64,000 bases of DNA from Streptomyces griseus subsp. griseus (GCF_000720255.1 NZ_JOJE01000004.1:62001-126000); one strand, 5' to 3'. Positions 1 to 11,470 are shown, counted from the stretch's first letter. The notes: generated from the letters alone by a model not told the origin. Numbers and translations: made by a program.

Positions 1-669
1 GTCCCGGGCCTGCAGATGACCGTGCGCTATCTGCCCGCCCCCGACGCCTCCCAGGTCGGCGGCGACTGGTACGACGCCTTCCCCCTGTCCGACGCGTCCA
101 CGGCCCTGGCCGTCGGAGACGTCGTCGGCCACGACCTGGAGGCGGCGGCCGGGATGGCGCAGGTCCGCAACATGCTCCGCGCCTACGCCTGGTTCCAGCA
201 GGAACCTCCCAGCCGGATCGTCGAACGGCTCGACGAGGCGATCCAGCACATCACCGACGTCACCATGGCCACCATGATCTTCGCGCGGATCGAGGCGGCC
301 CACGACGGTCACTGGCGGCTGTCCTGGACCAACGCGGGCCACCCACCGCCGCTGCTGATCAGCCGGGACGGTCTGACGCGCTACCTCACCGACGGCCACG
401 GCATCCTGCTGGGCACCCAGGCGGGCACCGCCCGTCCTGACGCCACGGCGCTGCTCCCGCCCGGTTCCACGCTGGTGCTGTACACCGACGGCCTCATCGA
501 GGAGCCCGGCCACACCCTCGACACGGGCCTGAACCGACTGCGCCAACACGCCGCCGCCCTCGCCCACCGCCCCCTCGCCTCGTTCACCGACCAGTTGCTC
601 CGCCGCGTCCGCCCCACCGACAACGACGACGACGTCGCCCTCCTGGCCCTGCGCGTCCCCATGGACTGA
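1..669 (+). CDS. SpoIIE/RsbU-type PP2C serine phosphatase, 5' truncated by the window
   Basis: The last 222 residues of a PPM-type phosphatase. The reading frame is open to base 1, so the true start lies upstream. The catalytic motifs are visible in order: GGDWYDAF, VGDVVGHD with EAAAGMAQVR, NAGHPPPLL, LYTDGLIEEPG and the terminal DNDDDVALLALR. These acidic residues normally hold two Mn2+/Mg2+ ions, and the family usually dephosphorylates anti-anti-sigma factors of the SpoIIAA/RsbV type. The second metal motif reads GHD where most homologues have GHG. Any sensor domain would lie upstream of the window. No RsbW-like kinase domain follows the phosphatase. It is one of at least five phosphatases of this kind in the window. 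Confidence 0.9.
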   Translation, partial: VPGLQMTVRYLPAPDASQVGGDWYDAFPLSDASTALAVGDVVGHDLEAAAGMAQVRNMLRAYAWFQQEPPSRIVERLDEAIQHITDVTMATMIFARIEAAHDGHWRLSWTNAGHPPPLLISRDGLTRYLTDGHGILLGTQAGTARPDATALLPPGSTLVLYTDGLIEEPGHTLDTGLNRLRQHAAALAHRPLASFTDQLLRRVRPTDNDDDVALLALRVPMD

Positions 670-939
670 TCCCGCGGCGCCACGCGCTCGACGAGGGCGG
701 AGCACCGCCCGCGCCGTGTAAGCCAGCCAGGGCCCGCGCTCACCTGTGGCGGGAGCGGGACGGCGAACACGGCGGCCGACGGGGCGGCCCAGAGCAGGGT
801 GCGCGGACGTCAGGCTTCCCGCCTCCCAGTCGACCAGCACGCGCATGGTGCCGAACACCAGGGCACAGGCCGCCGCGAGCCGGACGCTGCCCCGCCAGTG
901 GCGATCGCCGGCCGGTTCCGCGGACCCACTCCGTCGCAT
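670..939 (-). pseudogene. Frameshifted, 3'-truncated remnant of a small membrane protein gene
   Basis: Read on the minus strand from an ATG at 939, the frame starts MRRSGSAEPAG and carries a hydrophobic stretch followed by RVLVDWEAGSLTS. At about 800-815 the coherent reading moves to another frame, which continues RTLLWAAPSAAVFAVPLPP and SAGPGWL, a second hydrophobic segment. Removing one C in the TCCG near the junction joins the two halves as a sensible membrane protein. The 3' part then runs into the antisense of the phosphatase and has no sensible end. I recall intact proteins of this general form in Streptomyces, but that is memory and not a search. It could also be a sequencing error plus a truncation. 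Confidence 0.4.
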
Positions 940-1218
940 ACCGCCGGTGCCAGGTGGCGGCACGAGCCCCGAAGACCGCCACTGCCGAAGCCCAGACGCC
1001 GGGCGGGCCGGTCCTGACGCGTCCCTTACGCCCTGCCGCTGGGCATCCGTCGGAGCCGAGAGGGCGGTCATCCGTGGCTCCGGTCCCGGCTGCCGTAAGA
1101 GACCCGTCAAAGCGATGGGTGCGGGCGTATGGGAGCCGTCAACGGCCGGTCCATCCGGCCATGGAGGGGCTTTCCTCGAATCGTCCGAGTTCGTCGAACC
1201 TCACTCCAGGAGTCTGCG

Positions 1219-1302
1219 ATGGCCGATCTGGCCTTCGTCATCACCATGATCGCGGGATTTGCGCTGGTGGCTCTCGTCGCCAAGGGGGTGACGAAGCTGT
1301 GA
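1219..1302 (+). CDS. 27-residue membrane peptide leading the kdp operon
   Basis: The ORF is preceded by a good ribosome site (CAGGAG about 6 bases before the ATG). It encodes [10 protein letters not shown] followed by a hydrophobic stretch and ends VAKGVTKL, so it is a single predicted transmembrane helix with a basic C-terminal end. Its TGA overlaps the GTG of kdpF (GTGA, 1299-1302), so kdpF translation is probably coupled to it. It is similar in size and topology to KdpF but different in sequence. The function is unknown. It may be a second small lipid-like stabiliser of the Kdp complex or only a translational leader. It was chosen as a gene because of the ribosome site, the overlap and the clear amphipathic composition. 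Confidence 0.65.
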   Translation: MADLAFVITMIAGFALVALVAKGVTKL

Positions 1303-1388
1303 CCGCCGAGAACGTAGTCGGCCTGGTCGTCGCCGTGGCCCTGCTGGGCTATCTCGTCCTCGCCCTGATCTTCCCGGAGAGGTTCTGA
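1299..1388 (+). CDS. kdpF: KdpF, small subunit of the K+-transporting ATPase
   Basis: A 29-residue single-pass membrane peptide, MTAENVVGL at the start and ending LALIFPERF, which matches the size and C-terminal PERF pattern of KdpF. KdpF stabilises the KdpABC complex in the membrane. The start is GTG at 1299, overlapping the stop of the 27-residue ORF before it. kdpA begins 8 bases after its stop. The short length makes the call rest partly on position directly before kdpA, which is the normal place. Confidence 0.9.
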   Translation: MTAENVVGLVVAVALLGYLVLALIFPERF

Positions 1389-1396
1389 GCGCCGAC

Positions 1397-3054
1397 ATGG
1401 GTCCCGTCCTCGCAGGCATCCTCCAACTGCTGGCTCTGGTGGGCGCGCTGGCGCTCGCCTACGTCCCCGCCGGCACGTACATGGCCCGGGTCTACTGCTC
1501 GAAGAGGCACCTGCGCGTCGAGAAGTGGATCTACAAGGGCATCGGTGCCGATCCCGACACCGAGATGACCTGGCCCGCGTACCTGCGCGGGATCCTCGCC
1601 TTCTCCGCCGCCGGGGTGGTCTTCCTCTACCTGCTGATGCGGCTCCAGGGCGTTCTGCCCGGCTCGCTCGGCTTCGACTCGGTCGACCCGGCGCAGTCGT
1701 TCAACACGGCCGTGTCCTTCGTGACCAACACCAACTGGCAGTCGTACTACGGCGAGCAGACCATGGGGCATGTCGTGCAGACCGCCGGTCTCGCCGTGCA
1801 GAACTTCGTCTCGGCGGCCGTCGGCATGGCCGTCGCGGTCGCCCTGGTCCGCGGCTTCGCGCGGTCGCGCACCGGTGAACTCGGGAACTTCTGGGTGGAC
1901 ATGGTGCGCGGCACGATACGCATCCTGGTGCCGGGCGCCGTGGTCGCCGCGGTGGTACTGGTCGCCTGCGGTGCCGTTCAGAACTTCTCCGGGATCCACG
2001 AGGTCGGCCAATTCCTGGGCGGCTCGCAACAGTGGAACGGTGGCGCGGTCGCCTCGCAGGAGGCCATCAAGGAGCTCGGCACCGACGGCGGCGGCTACTT
2101 CAACGCCAACAGCGCCCACCCCTTCGAGAACCCCACACCCTTCACCAACCTCTTCGAGGTCTTCCTGCTCCTGCTGATCCCGTTCTCCCTGACCCGCACC
2201 TTCGGCGTCATGGTCGGCTCGGTGAAGCAGGGCTACGCGATCCTCGCCACGATGTTCACCATCTGGCTGGGCTTCGTCGCCCTGATGATGTGGACCGAGT
2301 TCGCCCACCACGGCCCGGCGCTGCAGGCGGCCGGCGGGGCGATGGAGGGCAAGGAGGTCCGCTTCGGGGTCGGCTCCTCGTCGATCTTCGCGGTGTCCAC
2401 GACCCTCACCTCGACCGGCGCGGTGGACTCCTTCCACTCCTCGTTCACCGGCCTCGGCGGTGGCATCGCGATGCTGGGCATGATGCTGGGCGAGATCGCG
2501 CCCGGCGGCACCGGCTCCGGCCTCTACGGCATGCTCGTGATGGCCGTCATCGCGGTGTTCATCGCCGGCCTGATGGTCGGCCGCACACCCGAGTACCTGG
2601 GCAAGAAGATCGGCGCTCGGGAGATGAAGCTCGCCGCCTGCTACATCCTCGTCACCCCGGCGCTGGTGCTGGTGTTCACCGCGGCCACCATGGCGCTGCC
2701 GACCCCGCCGCATTCGATGCTCAACTCCGGTGCCCACGGTTTCTCCGAGGTGCTGTACGCCTTCACCTCCGCCGCGAACAACAACGGCTCGGCCTTCGCC
2801 GGTCTGAACGCGAACACCGACTGGTACAACACCATGACCGGTCTCGCGATGCTGCTCGGCCGTTTCCTGCCCATGATCTTCGTTCTCGCACTGGCCGGTT
2901 CGCTGGCCGGGCAGCAGCCGGTCCCGGTCACGGCGGGCACCCTGCGTACCGAGAAGCCGCTGTTCACGGGGCTGTTGGTGGGCGCGATCCTGATCATCAC
3001 CGGTCTCACGTACTTCCCCGCGCTCGCGCTGGGCCCGCTCGCCGAGGGGCTGGC

Positions 3055-3058
<4 letters not shown>
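1397..3058 (+). CDS. kdpA: KdpA, K+-binding channel-like subunit of the Kdp ATPase
   Basis: A polytopic membrane protein of 553 residues, the usual KdpA length. It binds and conducts K+ in the KdpFABC high-affinity uptake pump. The four selectivity-filter repeats of the SKT superfamily can be picked out: [50 protein letters not shown] and [11 protein letters not shown]. The start ATG at 1397 lies 8 bases after the kdpF stop. Its TGA overlaps the GTG proposed for kdpB (GTGA), so A and B are coupled at 1:1. Expression is expected under K+ limitation, but no KdpDE sensor genes lie in this window. Confidence 0.97.
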
Positions 3059-5178
<2,120 letters not shown>

Positions 5179-5203
5179 TTTCTCGAAAGCGTGCTGAAGG
5201 ACC

Positions 5204-5836
5204 ATGAACAACTCCGTTGTGAACTCCGCCCGGTTGCTCGGGGCGGGACTGCGCGCCCTCCTCGTGCTCACCCTGGTGACCGGCGTCATCTATCCACTGG
5301 TCGTCACCGGCTTCGCCCAGGGGTTGTTCAACGGCAAGGCGAACGGCTCCGAGGTCAAGGCGGACGGCAGGGTCGTCGGCTCGTCCCTGATCGGCCAACA
5401 GGGCTACGGCCCGGACTGCTTCCAGCCGCGCCCGGCGAACGGGCTCGGCGAGAACTCCGTCAACACCCGGTACAAGCTGATCCTCTCCGGCGCCACGAAC
5501 CTCTCCGCCGACAACAAGGACCTGATCAAGCAGGTCCAGGCGGCCAAGGCCAAGGTGGTCCGGGAGAACTCCACCGCCGACTACACCGTCAGGCCCTCTC
5601 AGGTGCCCGCCGACGCCGTCACCTCCTCCGGTTCAGGTCTCGACCCGGACATCTCGCCGGCCTACGCGGACCTCCAGGTCCACCGGGTCGCGCAGCGCAA
5701 CGGCCTGACCGTCGCCCAGGTCCGAAAGCTCGTCGACGAGCACACCGAGGGCCGCACCCTCGGCTTCATCGGCGAGCCCCGAGTCGACGTGCTCGAACTC
5801 AACATCGCGCTCAAGGACCTCGTGGCCAAGGGCTGA
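5204..5836 (+). CDS. kdpC: KdpC, assembly/affinity subunit of the Kdp K+ pump
   Basis: A 210-residue protein with one N-terminal membrane segment (about residues 12-35, LGAGLRALLVLTLVTGVIYP) and a soluble extracytoplasmic part. Family signatures include FNGKANGS, VGSSLIGQ, YGPDCFQPRP, the SGSGLDPDISP motif and the C-terminal RTLGFIGEPRVDVLELN. KdpC links KdpA and KdpB and raises ATP affinity. The gene starts 25 bases after kdpB with GAAGGACC before the ATG. In many actinomycetes kdpD and kdpE follow; here the next gene is an unrelated MMPL exporter. Confidence 0.96.
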   Translation: MNNSVVNSARLLGAGLRALLVLTLVTGVIYPLVVTGFAQGLFNGKANGSEVKADGRVVGSSLIGQQGYGPDCFQPRPANGLGENSVNTRYKLILSGATNLSADNKDLIKQVQAAKAKVVRENSTADYTVRPSQVPADAVTSSGSGLDPDISPAYADLQVHRVAQRNGLTVAQVRKLVDEHTEGRTLGFIGEPRVDVLELNIALKDLVAKG

Positions 5837-6152
5837 CGGTGTCGCGCGAGTCGTAGGCGCCCTGGTGGCCGCTGACCGAGCGGTGCCATGCGGTGATCAC
5901 CGGCTCGATCAACGGCCACTGGCCGCCTCCGCTCGCCCCTCCGGGACGACGCCGGTCGCCACGGACGGCTTCGGCGTCGACCTGGCTCTCCTCCCCTCGC
6001 AGTACGCGGCTATCCTCCCTGAGTCGGAGCCGAGCGCGTCACCTCGTGCGGTGTCACCAAGCGAGAGTGCGAGCACGGGCACGATGCCCCGGGACCCCTT
6101 CTCCCCGCAGTCTGGTGATCTACCCGAACCCAGATCTGGAGATCCGTTTCCC
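5837..6152. other. Gene-free stretch with a 12-bp palindrome
   Basis: About 316 bases between kdpC and the MMPL gene. An open frame continues upstream of the proposed MMPL start but its sequence (low complexity, Ser and Pro rich) does not look like protein. It contains a perfect 12-bp palindrome, CGGTGATCACCG, at 5891-5902, and a looser CACC-N6-GGTG pair near 6040. These are candidates for a regulator site controlling the exporter operon. I see no strong kdp terminator. Confidence 0.4.
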
Positions 6153-8369
6153 GTGGCTACCTTGCTCTACCGGATGGGCCGGAGCGCCTTCCAACGGCGC
6201 TGGCTCGTGACGTTGTTGTGGGCCGTGCTCCTCGGCGCCGTCGGTGCCGGCGCCGCCAAGGCACCCGCCGCCTCCGACGACGGCACGTCCTTCATGCCCG
6301 GCATCGAGGCGCAGAAGGCGTTCGACCTCATCGGAGAGCGCTTCCCCGGCTCGGCTGCCAATGGCGCCAACGCGCGGATCGTGTTCATCGCACCGCACGG
6401 GGAGAAGGTGACCGCGGCCGACCACCGCGCCGCCGTCGACGCGCTCGTGGCGGAGGCCGCCGACGAGCCGCAGGTCTCGAACGCCGTGAGCCCCTTCACG
6501 GCGGGCGCGGTGAGCAAGGACGGCTCCACCGCCTACGCCACCGTGAACTACAAGGTGAAGGCCGACGACCTCACCGAGGCCGACCGGACCGCCCTGGAGA
6601 AGGCCGTCGACGAGGCCCGTGACTCCGGCCTCACAGTCGAGGTCGGCGGCACCGCGCTCGCCGAGCAGCCTGCCGCGGGCGGCTCGTCCGAGGCCATCGG
6701 CATCGTGCTCGCCGCCGTGGTCCTGCTGATCACCTTCGGCTCCCTCGCGGCCGCGGGGCTGCCCCTGCTCACCGCGGTCATCGGCGTCGGCATCAGCATG
6801 GCCGCGATCATCGCCCTCGGCAGCGTCTTCGGTCTCTCCCTGACCACGGGGACACTCGCCTCGATGCTGGGGCTGGCGGTCGGCATCGACTACGCCCTCT
6901 TCGTGGTCTCCCGGTACCGGGAGGAACGCGCGAACGGTCACGCGCCGAGCGAGGCCGCCGGTCTCGCCGTCGGCACGGCCGGTTCCGCGGTGGTCTTCGC
7001 CGGCCTGACGGTCGTCATCGCGCTGGCCGGGCTGGCGGTGGTCGGCGTTCCGATGCTGACCAAGATGGGGCTGTGCGCCGCGGGCGCCGTGGTCGTCGCC
7101 GTCCTGGTCGCCCTCACCCTGGTCCCCGCGTTGCTCGGCATGTGGCCCAACGCGGTGCTGTCCCGCCGGGTCCGCAAGGGCAAGTTCCGGGTTCAGCGTT
7201 CCGACAACGGCGGTTCCCGGTGGGCGCGGTTCGTGCTGCGCCGGCCCGTGGCGGTGCTCGTGACGTGCGTCGCCGGCCTGGGCGTCCTGGCGCTGCCCGC
7301 CACGCAGCTGGAGATGGGCATGCCGGGTGCCGAGTCCAAGCCGGTCACGTCGACCGAACGGCGTGCCTACGACGCGCTCGCGGACGGCTTCGGCGCGGGC
7401 TTCAACGGGCCGCTGACGATCGTGGCGGACGCGAAGGGCGCGGCCGACCCCGAGGCTGCCGTCCAGGAGATCGTCCGGGAGATCGGCGCCACCCGCGGGG
7501 TCGTGTCCGTCTCCGCCGCGCGCTTCAACCGGGCCGGTGACACCGCGCTCTTCTCCGCCGTTCCGGCCACCGGTCCGACCGACGAGAAGACCAAGGACCT
7601 CGTCCGGACCATCCGAGGGGAACGGGCCGGGCTGGAGCAGAAGACCGGGGCGACCTTCGAGGTCACGGGCAGCACCGCGATGAACATCGACGTCGCTCAG
7701 GCCCTCCAGGACGCCCTCGTGCCCTACCTGGCCGTCATCGTCGGCCTGGCGCTGATCCTGCTGCTGGTGGTCTTCCGCTCGGTGCTCGTCCCCGTCAAGG
7801 CCGCCTTCGGCTTCCTGCTGTCGGTGCTGGCCGCCCTGGGAGCGGTCGTGGCGGTCTTCCAGTGGGGCTGGGGCGCCGGACTGCTCGGTGTGGAACAGAG
7901 CGGCCCGATCATGAGCCTGATGCCGATCTTCCTGGTGGGCATCGTCTTCGGCCTCGCGATGGACTACGAGGTGTTCCTCGTCGCCCGTATGCGCGAGGCG
8001 TACGTCCACGGGGACCGGGCGCCGCAGGCGGTCGTCACCGGCTTCCGGCACAGTGCGCGGGTGGTCGGGGCGGCGGCGGTGATCATGATGGCGGTCTTCT
8101 CCGGGTTCGTCGGCTCCGACGAGTCGATGATCAAGACCATCGGCTTCGGTCTCGCCGTCGCGGTGCTGTTCGACGCCTTCGTCGTCCGTATGGCCCTCGT
8201 GCCCGCGGTGCTCGCCCTGCTCGGTGACAAGGCGTGGTGGATACCCCGCCGGCTGGACCGGATGCTGCCCCGCGTCGACGTCGAGGGCGCCGGTCTCACC
8301 ATGCGCCCCGCGGCCGGCACCGGTGCGGCGGCGGCCGAGCCCGCGCCGCAGGAACCGGCCCGTACCTGA
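6153..8369 (+). CDS. MMPL-family RND transporter
   Basis: A membrane exporter of about 738 residues with two MMPL repeats. Each repeat has an N-terminal helix, a large extracytoplasmic loop and a block of helices. The paired helix motifs GIDYALFVVSRYREER and AMDYEVFLVARMREAY carry the Asp-Tyr pairs used for proton coupling in RND/MMPL proteins. The N-terminus reads VATLLYRMGRSAFQRRWLV, typical of actinomycete MMPLs. The GTG at 6153 is chosen because it precedes this conserved start and GGAG lies upstream; the open frame extends further but is not protein-like. Such proteins export lipids, siderophores or drugs; the substrate cannot be told. The two-component system just downstream probably regulates it. 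Confidence 0.92.
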   Translation: MATLLYRMGRSAFQRRWLVTLLWAVLLGAVGAGAAKAPAASDDGTSFMPGIEAQKAFDLIGERFPGSAANGANARIVFIAPHGEKVTAADHRAAVDALVAEAADEPQVSNAVSPFTAGAVSKDGSTAYATVNYKVKADDLTEADRTALEKAVDEARDSGLTVEVGGTALAEQPAAGGSSEAIGIVLAAVVLLITFGSLAAAGLPLLTAVIGVGISMAAIIALGSVFGLSLTTGTLASMLGLAVGIDYALFVVSRYREERANGHAPSEAAGLAVGTAGSAVVFAGLTVVIALAGLAVVGVPMLTKMGLCAAGAVVVAVLVALTLVPALLGMWPNAVLSRRVRKGKFRVQRSDNGGSRWARFVLRRPVAVLVTCVAGLGVLALPATQLEMGMPGAESKPVTSTERRAYDALADGFGAGFNGPLTIVADAKGAADPEAAVQEIVREIGATRGVVSVSAARFNRAGDTALFSAVPATGPTDEKTKDLVRTIRGERAGLEQKTGATFEVTGSTAMNIDVAQALQDALVPYLAVIVGLALILLLVVFRSVLVPVKAAFGFLLSVLAALGAVVAVFQWGWGAGLLGVEQSGPIMSLMPIFLVGIVFGLAMDYEVFLVARMREAYVHGDRAPQAVVTGFRHSARVVGAAAVIMMAVFSGFVGSDESMIKTIGFGLAVAVLFDAFVVRMALVPAVLALLGDKAWWIPRRLDRMLPRVDVEGAGLTMRPAAGTGAAAAEPAPQEPART

Positions 8370-8464
8370 TGCGACCGGGACGGGCGGGCCACGGCGTCGC
8401 TCTGCCCGGCACCGCGGCCCGCGCGTGCCTGAGTAGTCTGCCTTCGGAACCATCTCGGAGCGTG

Positions 8465-9724
8465 ATGAGCACACACTGGCAGAGCAGGGCGGCGACCCGT
8501 CCGAGGACCGCCGAAGCGGTGACACTGGCCCTGCCGTTCGCCGCCGCCCTCTGCGGCGTCTTCCTCACCCGGGTGGTCATGGCCGACCCGCCCGCCGTGT
8601 GGTCCGGCCTCGTCCTGTCCGCCGGGGCCTGCGCGGCACTGCGCCGACGCCACAGCCTGCCCCTTCCGGTCTTCGCCGTCATCCTGCTGGGCACCATGGT
8701 CGAGGGGGCCCTCGGCTATCTCATGACCCCTCTCCTGATGGCTCCGCTGCTGGTCGCGCAGTACGTCGTGAGCGCGTGCGAACCCCGCCGCCGCATGACC
8801 TGGTACAGCGCGGTGGGGGCCGCCGCGGGCGTGGTCGTCACGGCACTGGCCGGCACCACCGGTCACGAATCGGTGATCCTCATCATCGTCAACCCGGCGG
8901 CCTGGGTCCTGCTGTCGGCGGCCTGCGGCAGCTACATCCGGGTACGGCGCGAGTACGCGGCGGCCAGTGCCGAGCACGCGGCCCGTGAGCGCGAGGAGGA
9001 GGCACGGCACCGGGTGATCCAGGAGCGCATGCGCATCGCCCGGGAACTGCATGACGTGGTCGCCCACCACATGACCCTCGCCGACGCCCAGGCGAGCACG
9101 GCGGCCCACCTGGCACGGACCCACCCCGAGCAGGCACTCGGCATCATCGGCAAGCTGCCCGAGGCCACCGCCGCGGCGCTGCGTGAACTCAAGGCCACCG
9201 TCGGACTGCTGCGTGAGGACAGCGACGGCGGCGACCTGGCGCCCGCACCGGGCCTTCGGCAACTGCCCGACCTGGTCGACGCCTGCTCGGTGGCCGGCCT
9301 GGAGGCGACGGTCACCGTCGAAGGCCGGTCCCGGCGGCTCACCCCCGTACTCGACCTGACGGCCTACCGGATCATCCAGGAGGCGCTCACCAACGTCACC
9401 AAGCACGCCGCCACCCGCACGGCACGGGTACGCCTGTCCTACACACCCCGCTACCTGACCCTGACCATCAGCAACGACACCGCCCCGGGCCGTCCGTCGC
9501 CCGCATCGGGCCCAGGAGGCGGATTCGGCCTGCTCAGCATGCGCGAGCGCGCCACCGCCGTGGGCGGCACCTTCCACGCCGGTCACCGTCCCCAGGGCAC
9601 GTTCGAGGTCGCCTGCACGCTGCCGCTCGACGGCAACGACGACGGCAGCGACGGCAGCGAAGGCAGCGACGACACCGACCACGACGGCCTCGACGTGCAC
9701 CCCGACGAAAGCCCCGCCACATGA
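8465..9724 (+). CDS. NarL-family sensor histidine kinase (HisKA_3)
   Basis: A 419-residue membrane kinase. The N-terminal half has about five hydrophobic helices (residues 15-145). Then comes the dimerisation box RIARELHDVVAHHMTLA with the phosphorylated His at about residue 196, an N-box EALTNVTKHA and a G-box GGGFGLLSMRERA of the HATPase fold. The protein ends in a very acidic Asp/Ser/Gly tail that is unusual for the family. The start ATG at 8465 has GGAG close before it. Its last four bases overlap the response regulator start (ATGA), so the two are a translationally coupled pair. It lies 95 bases after the MMPL gene and is probably in the same operon. Confidence 0.93.
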   Translation: MSTHWQSRAATRPRTAEAVTLALPFAAALCGVFLTRVVMADPPAVWSGLVLSAGACAALRRRHSLPLPVFAVILLGTMVEGALGYLMTPLLMAPLLVAQYVVSACEPRRRMTWYSAVGAAAGVVVTALAGTTGHESVILIIVNPAAWVLLSAACGSYIRVRREYAAASAEHAAREREEEARHRVIQERMRIARELHDVVAHHMTLADAQASTAAHLARTHPEQALGIIGKLPEATAAALRELKATVGLLREDSDGGDLAPAPGLRQLPDLVDACSVAGLEATVTVEGRSRRLTPVLDLTAYRIIQEALTNVTKHAATRTARVRLSYTPRYLTLTISNDTAPGRPSPASGPGGGFGLLSMRERATAVGGTFHAGHRPQGTFEVACTLPLDGNDDGSDGSEGSDDTDHDGLDVHPDESPAT

Positions 9725-10404
9725 CCATCCGCGTCCTGCTCGCCGACGACCAGGCCCTGCTGCGCGCCACCTTCCGCATCCTCATCGACTCGGTCCCGGA
9801 CCTGAGCGTGGTGGCGGAGGCGGCCGACGGACAGGAGGCCGTCGACCTCACCGCGACCCACCGGCCCGACGTGGTCATCATGGACATCCGCATGCCGAAC
9901 GTCGACGGAGTGAAGGCCACCGCCGCCATCTGCTCCCGACCGGAACTGTCGGACACCCACATCCTCGTCCTCACCACCTTCGAGAACGACGAGAACGTCG
10001 CCAGGGCGCTGCGCGCCGGCGCGAGCGGCTTCCTCGGCAAGGGCGTCAGCCCCGAGGTCCTGCTGTCGAGCATCCGCACCGTCGCGGCCGGCGACTCGCT
10101 CCTGTCCCCGGCCGCGACCCGGACCCTCATCAGCCGCTTCCTGGCCACCCCCGACACCCACGACTTCCTCGCCCTGCCCGACGCCGTCAGGGCATTGACC
10201 GACCGGGAGCGCGAGGTCACGGCCATGGCCGCGCTCGGCAAGTCCAACGCCGAGATCGCCGAGCAACTCGTCCTGAGCCCGCTGACCGTACGCAGCCACA
10301 TCCAGCGGGCCATGACCAAAGTCGCCGCCCGTGACCGTGCCCAACTCGTCGTCGTCGCGTACCAGAGCGGCCTGGTGAAGCCCCGCCCGGACGCCATCGG
10401 GTGA
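9721..10404 (+). CDS. NarL/FixJ-type response regulator
   Basis: A 227-residue DNA-binding response regulator. The receiver domain starts IRVLLADDQALLRATF, with the acceptor Asp at about residue 55 in VVIMDIRMPNVDG. The C-terminal LuxR helix-turn-helix is LTDREREVTAMAALGKSN followed by AEIAEQLVLSPLTVRSHI. It is encoded directly with the histidine kinase through a four-base overlap. By position its target is likely to be the MMPL exporter operon upstream. Confidence 0.95.
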   Translation: MTIRVLLADDQALLRATFRILIDSVPDLSVVAEAADGQEAVDLTATHRPDVVIMDIRMPNVDGVKATAAICSRPELSDTHILVLTTFENDENVARALRAGASGFLGKGVSPEVLLSSIRTVAAGDSLLSPAATRTLISRFLATPDTHDFLALPDAVRALTDREREVTAMAALGKSNAEIAEQLVLSPLTVRSHIQRAMTKVAARDRAQLVVVAYQSGLVKPRPDAIG

Positions 10405-10418
10405 GGTACCTCTCTCGC

Positions 10419-11324
10419 TCAGGGAGCCGCCGCGGTCGGGCGCTGTTCGTCCGGTGCCACCAGGGACCGGGTGAACGGGATCCGCGCCAGGGCGAGGACC
10501 CCCGCGGCGATCAGCGCGACGCCGAACAGCTGCGGCAGCAGCCACCATCCGGAGCGCACCGTCTCCTCGTACAGGGTGATGCCGAGCGCCAGACTCACCA
10601 TCGCGTCGCCGAGGGTGAGCGCCGGCTGCGAGGCGACAAGTGGCCCGGCCTGCATCGCGTTCTCCAGCAGGAACAGCGCGCAGACGCCGGTCGCGGCGAA
10701 GGCGTACGTCTGCCAGGCGGTGAAGAAGCCCACCAGTCCCTGCTCGTCGAGGATGTGCATGGACGCCTTCATCAGCGCCGCTGTCACCGCGTAACCGACC
10801 GCCGTCCCGGCACCCAGACAGGCGGCGCGGGCACGGCCCTCCGGGCGTCGGAGAGCCGCGACGGCGAGGGCGGCGACCACCCCCGCGCAGACGGCGAGCG
10901 CGGGAATCCAGCGGTCCAGCGCCACATGGGTGCGATTGCCGGTCGGGGACGCGGCGGCGAGCCCGATCGCCAGCCCGGCCACCACCACCGTCACCGCAAG
11001 CCAGCCCCTGCCCGGCAGATTCCGGTGCATCAGCAGCGAGGCGACGATCAGGGTGAGCGGCAGCTCCAGGACGAACAGCGGCTGCACGATCGTCAGCGGC
11101 CCGGTCGCCAGCGCCAGGGCCTGACAGACGGCGGCGGCGAATACCGCGAGGATGCCGGCCAGCCAGACGGGCCGCCGCAGCAGATCGAGCATCAGCCCGG
11201 CGCGGAACCCCGCTGAGCGCGGCACGGTCAGCGCCGCCTTGCGTTGCAGCACCGTCGCGACGGCGTTGCTGAGGGCCGCGCAGAGCGCGAAGACGACGGG
11301 GAGCAGGGTGTGCAGCGTGGCCAC
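10419..11324 (-). CDS. DMT-superfamily (EamA-like) membrane transporter
   Basis: A 301-residue protein made almost only of hydrophobic helices, about ten, in the two-repeat layout of DMT/EamA proteins. Recognisable parts are ALSNAVATVLQRKAA near the start, a mid-protein arginine-rich loop and ITLYEETVRSGWWLLPQL in the second half. The start is uncertain. GTG at 11324 puts the first helix at the N-terminus, although its GGGAGG is too close; a longer frame opens at 11447. It converges on the response regulator gene with only 14 bases between them. The substrate is unknown; the family includes metabolite and drug exporters. Confidence 0.8.
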   Translation of the reverse strand: MATLHTLLPVVFALCAALSNAVATVLQRKAALTVPRSAGFRAGLMLDLLRRPVWLAGILAVFAAAVCQALALATGPLTIVQPLFVLELPLTLIVASLLMHRNLPGRGWLAVTVVVAGLAIGLAAASPTGNRTHVALDRWIPALAVCAGVVAALAVAALRRPEGRARAACLGAGTAVGYAVTAALMKASMHILDEQGLVGFFTAWQTYAFAATGVCALFLLENAMQAGPLVASQPALTLGDAMVSLALGITLYEETVRSGWWLLPQLFGVALIAAGVLALARIPFTRSLVAPDEQRPTAAAP

Positions 11325-11470
11325 CTCCCGACCGGCCGGTGCGTGACGCCGACTGAGTCCCGTCCTGCCATGGTCGCTCGGAGGGGGCACGGGCGCGATC
11401 GGAGCGGACGGGCCGCCCGCAGCCGTCCGCCGTCTGCTCCGGGGCACCAGGGGCGCCCATCGTGAATCTG

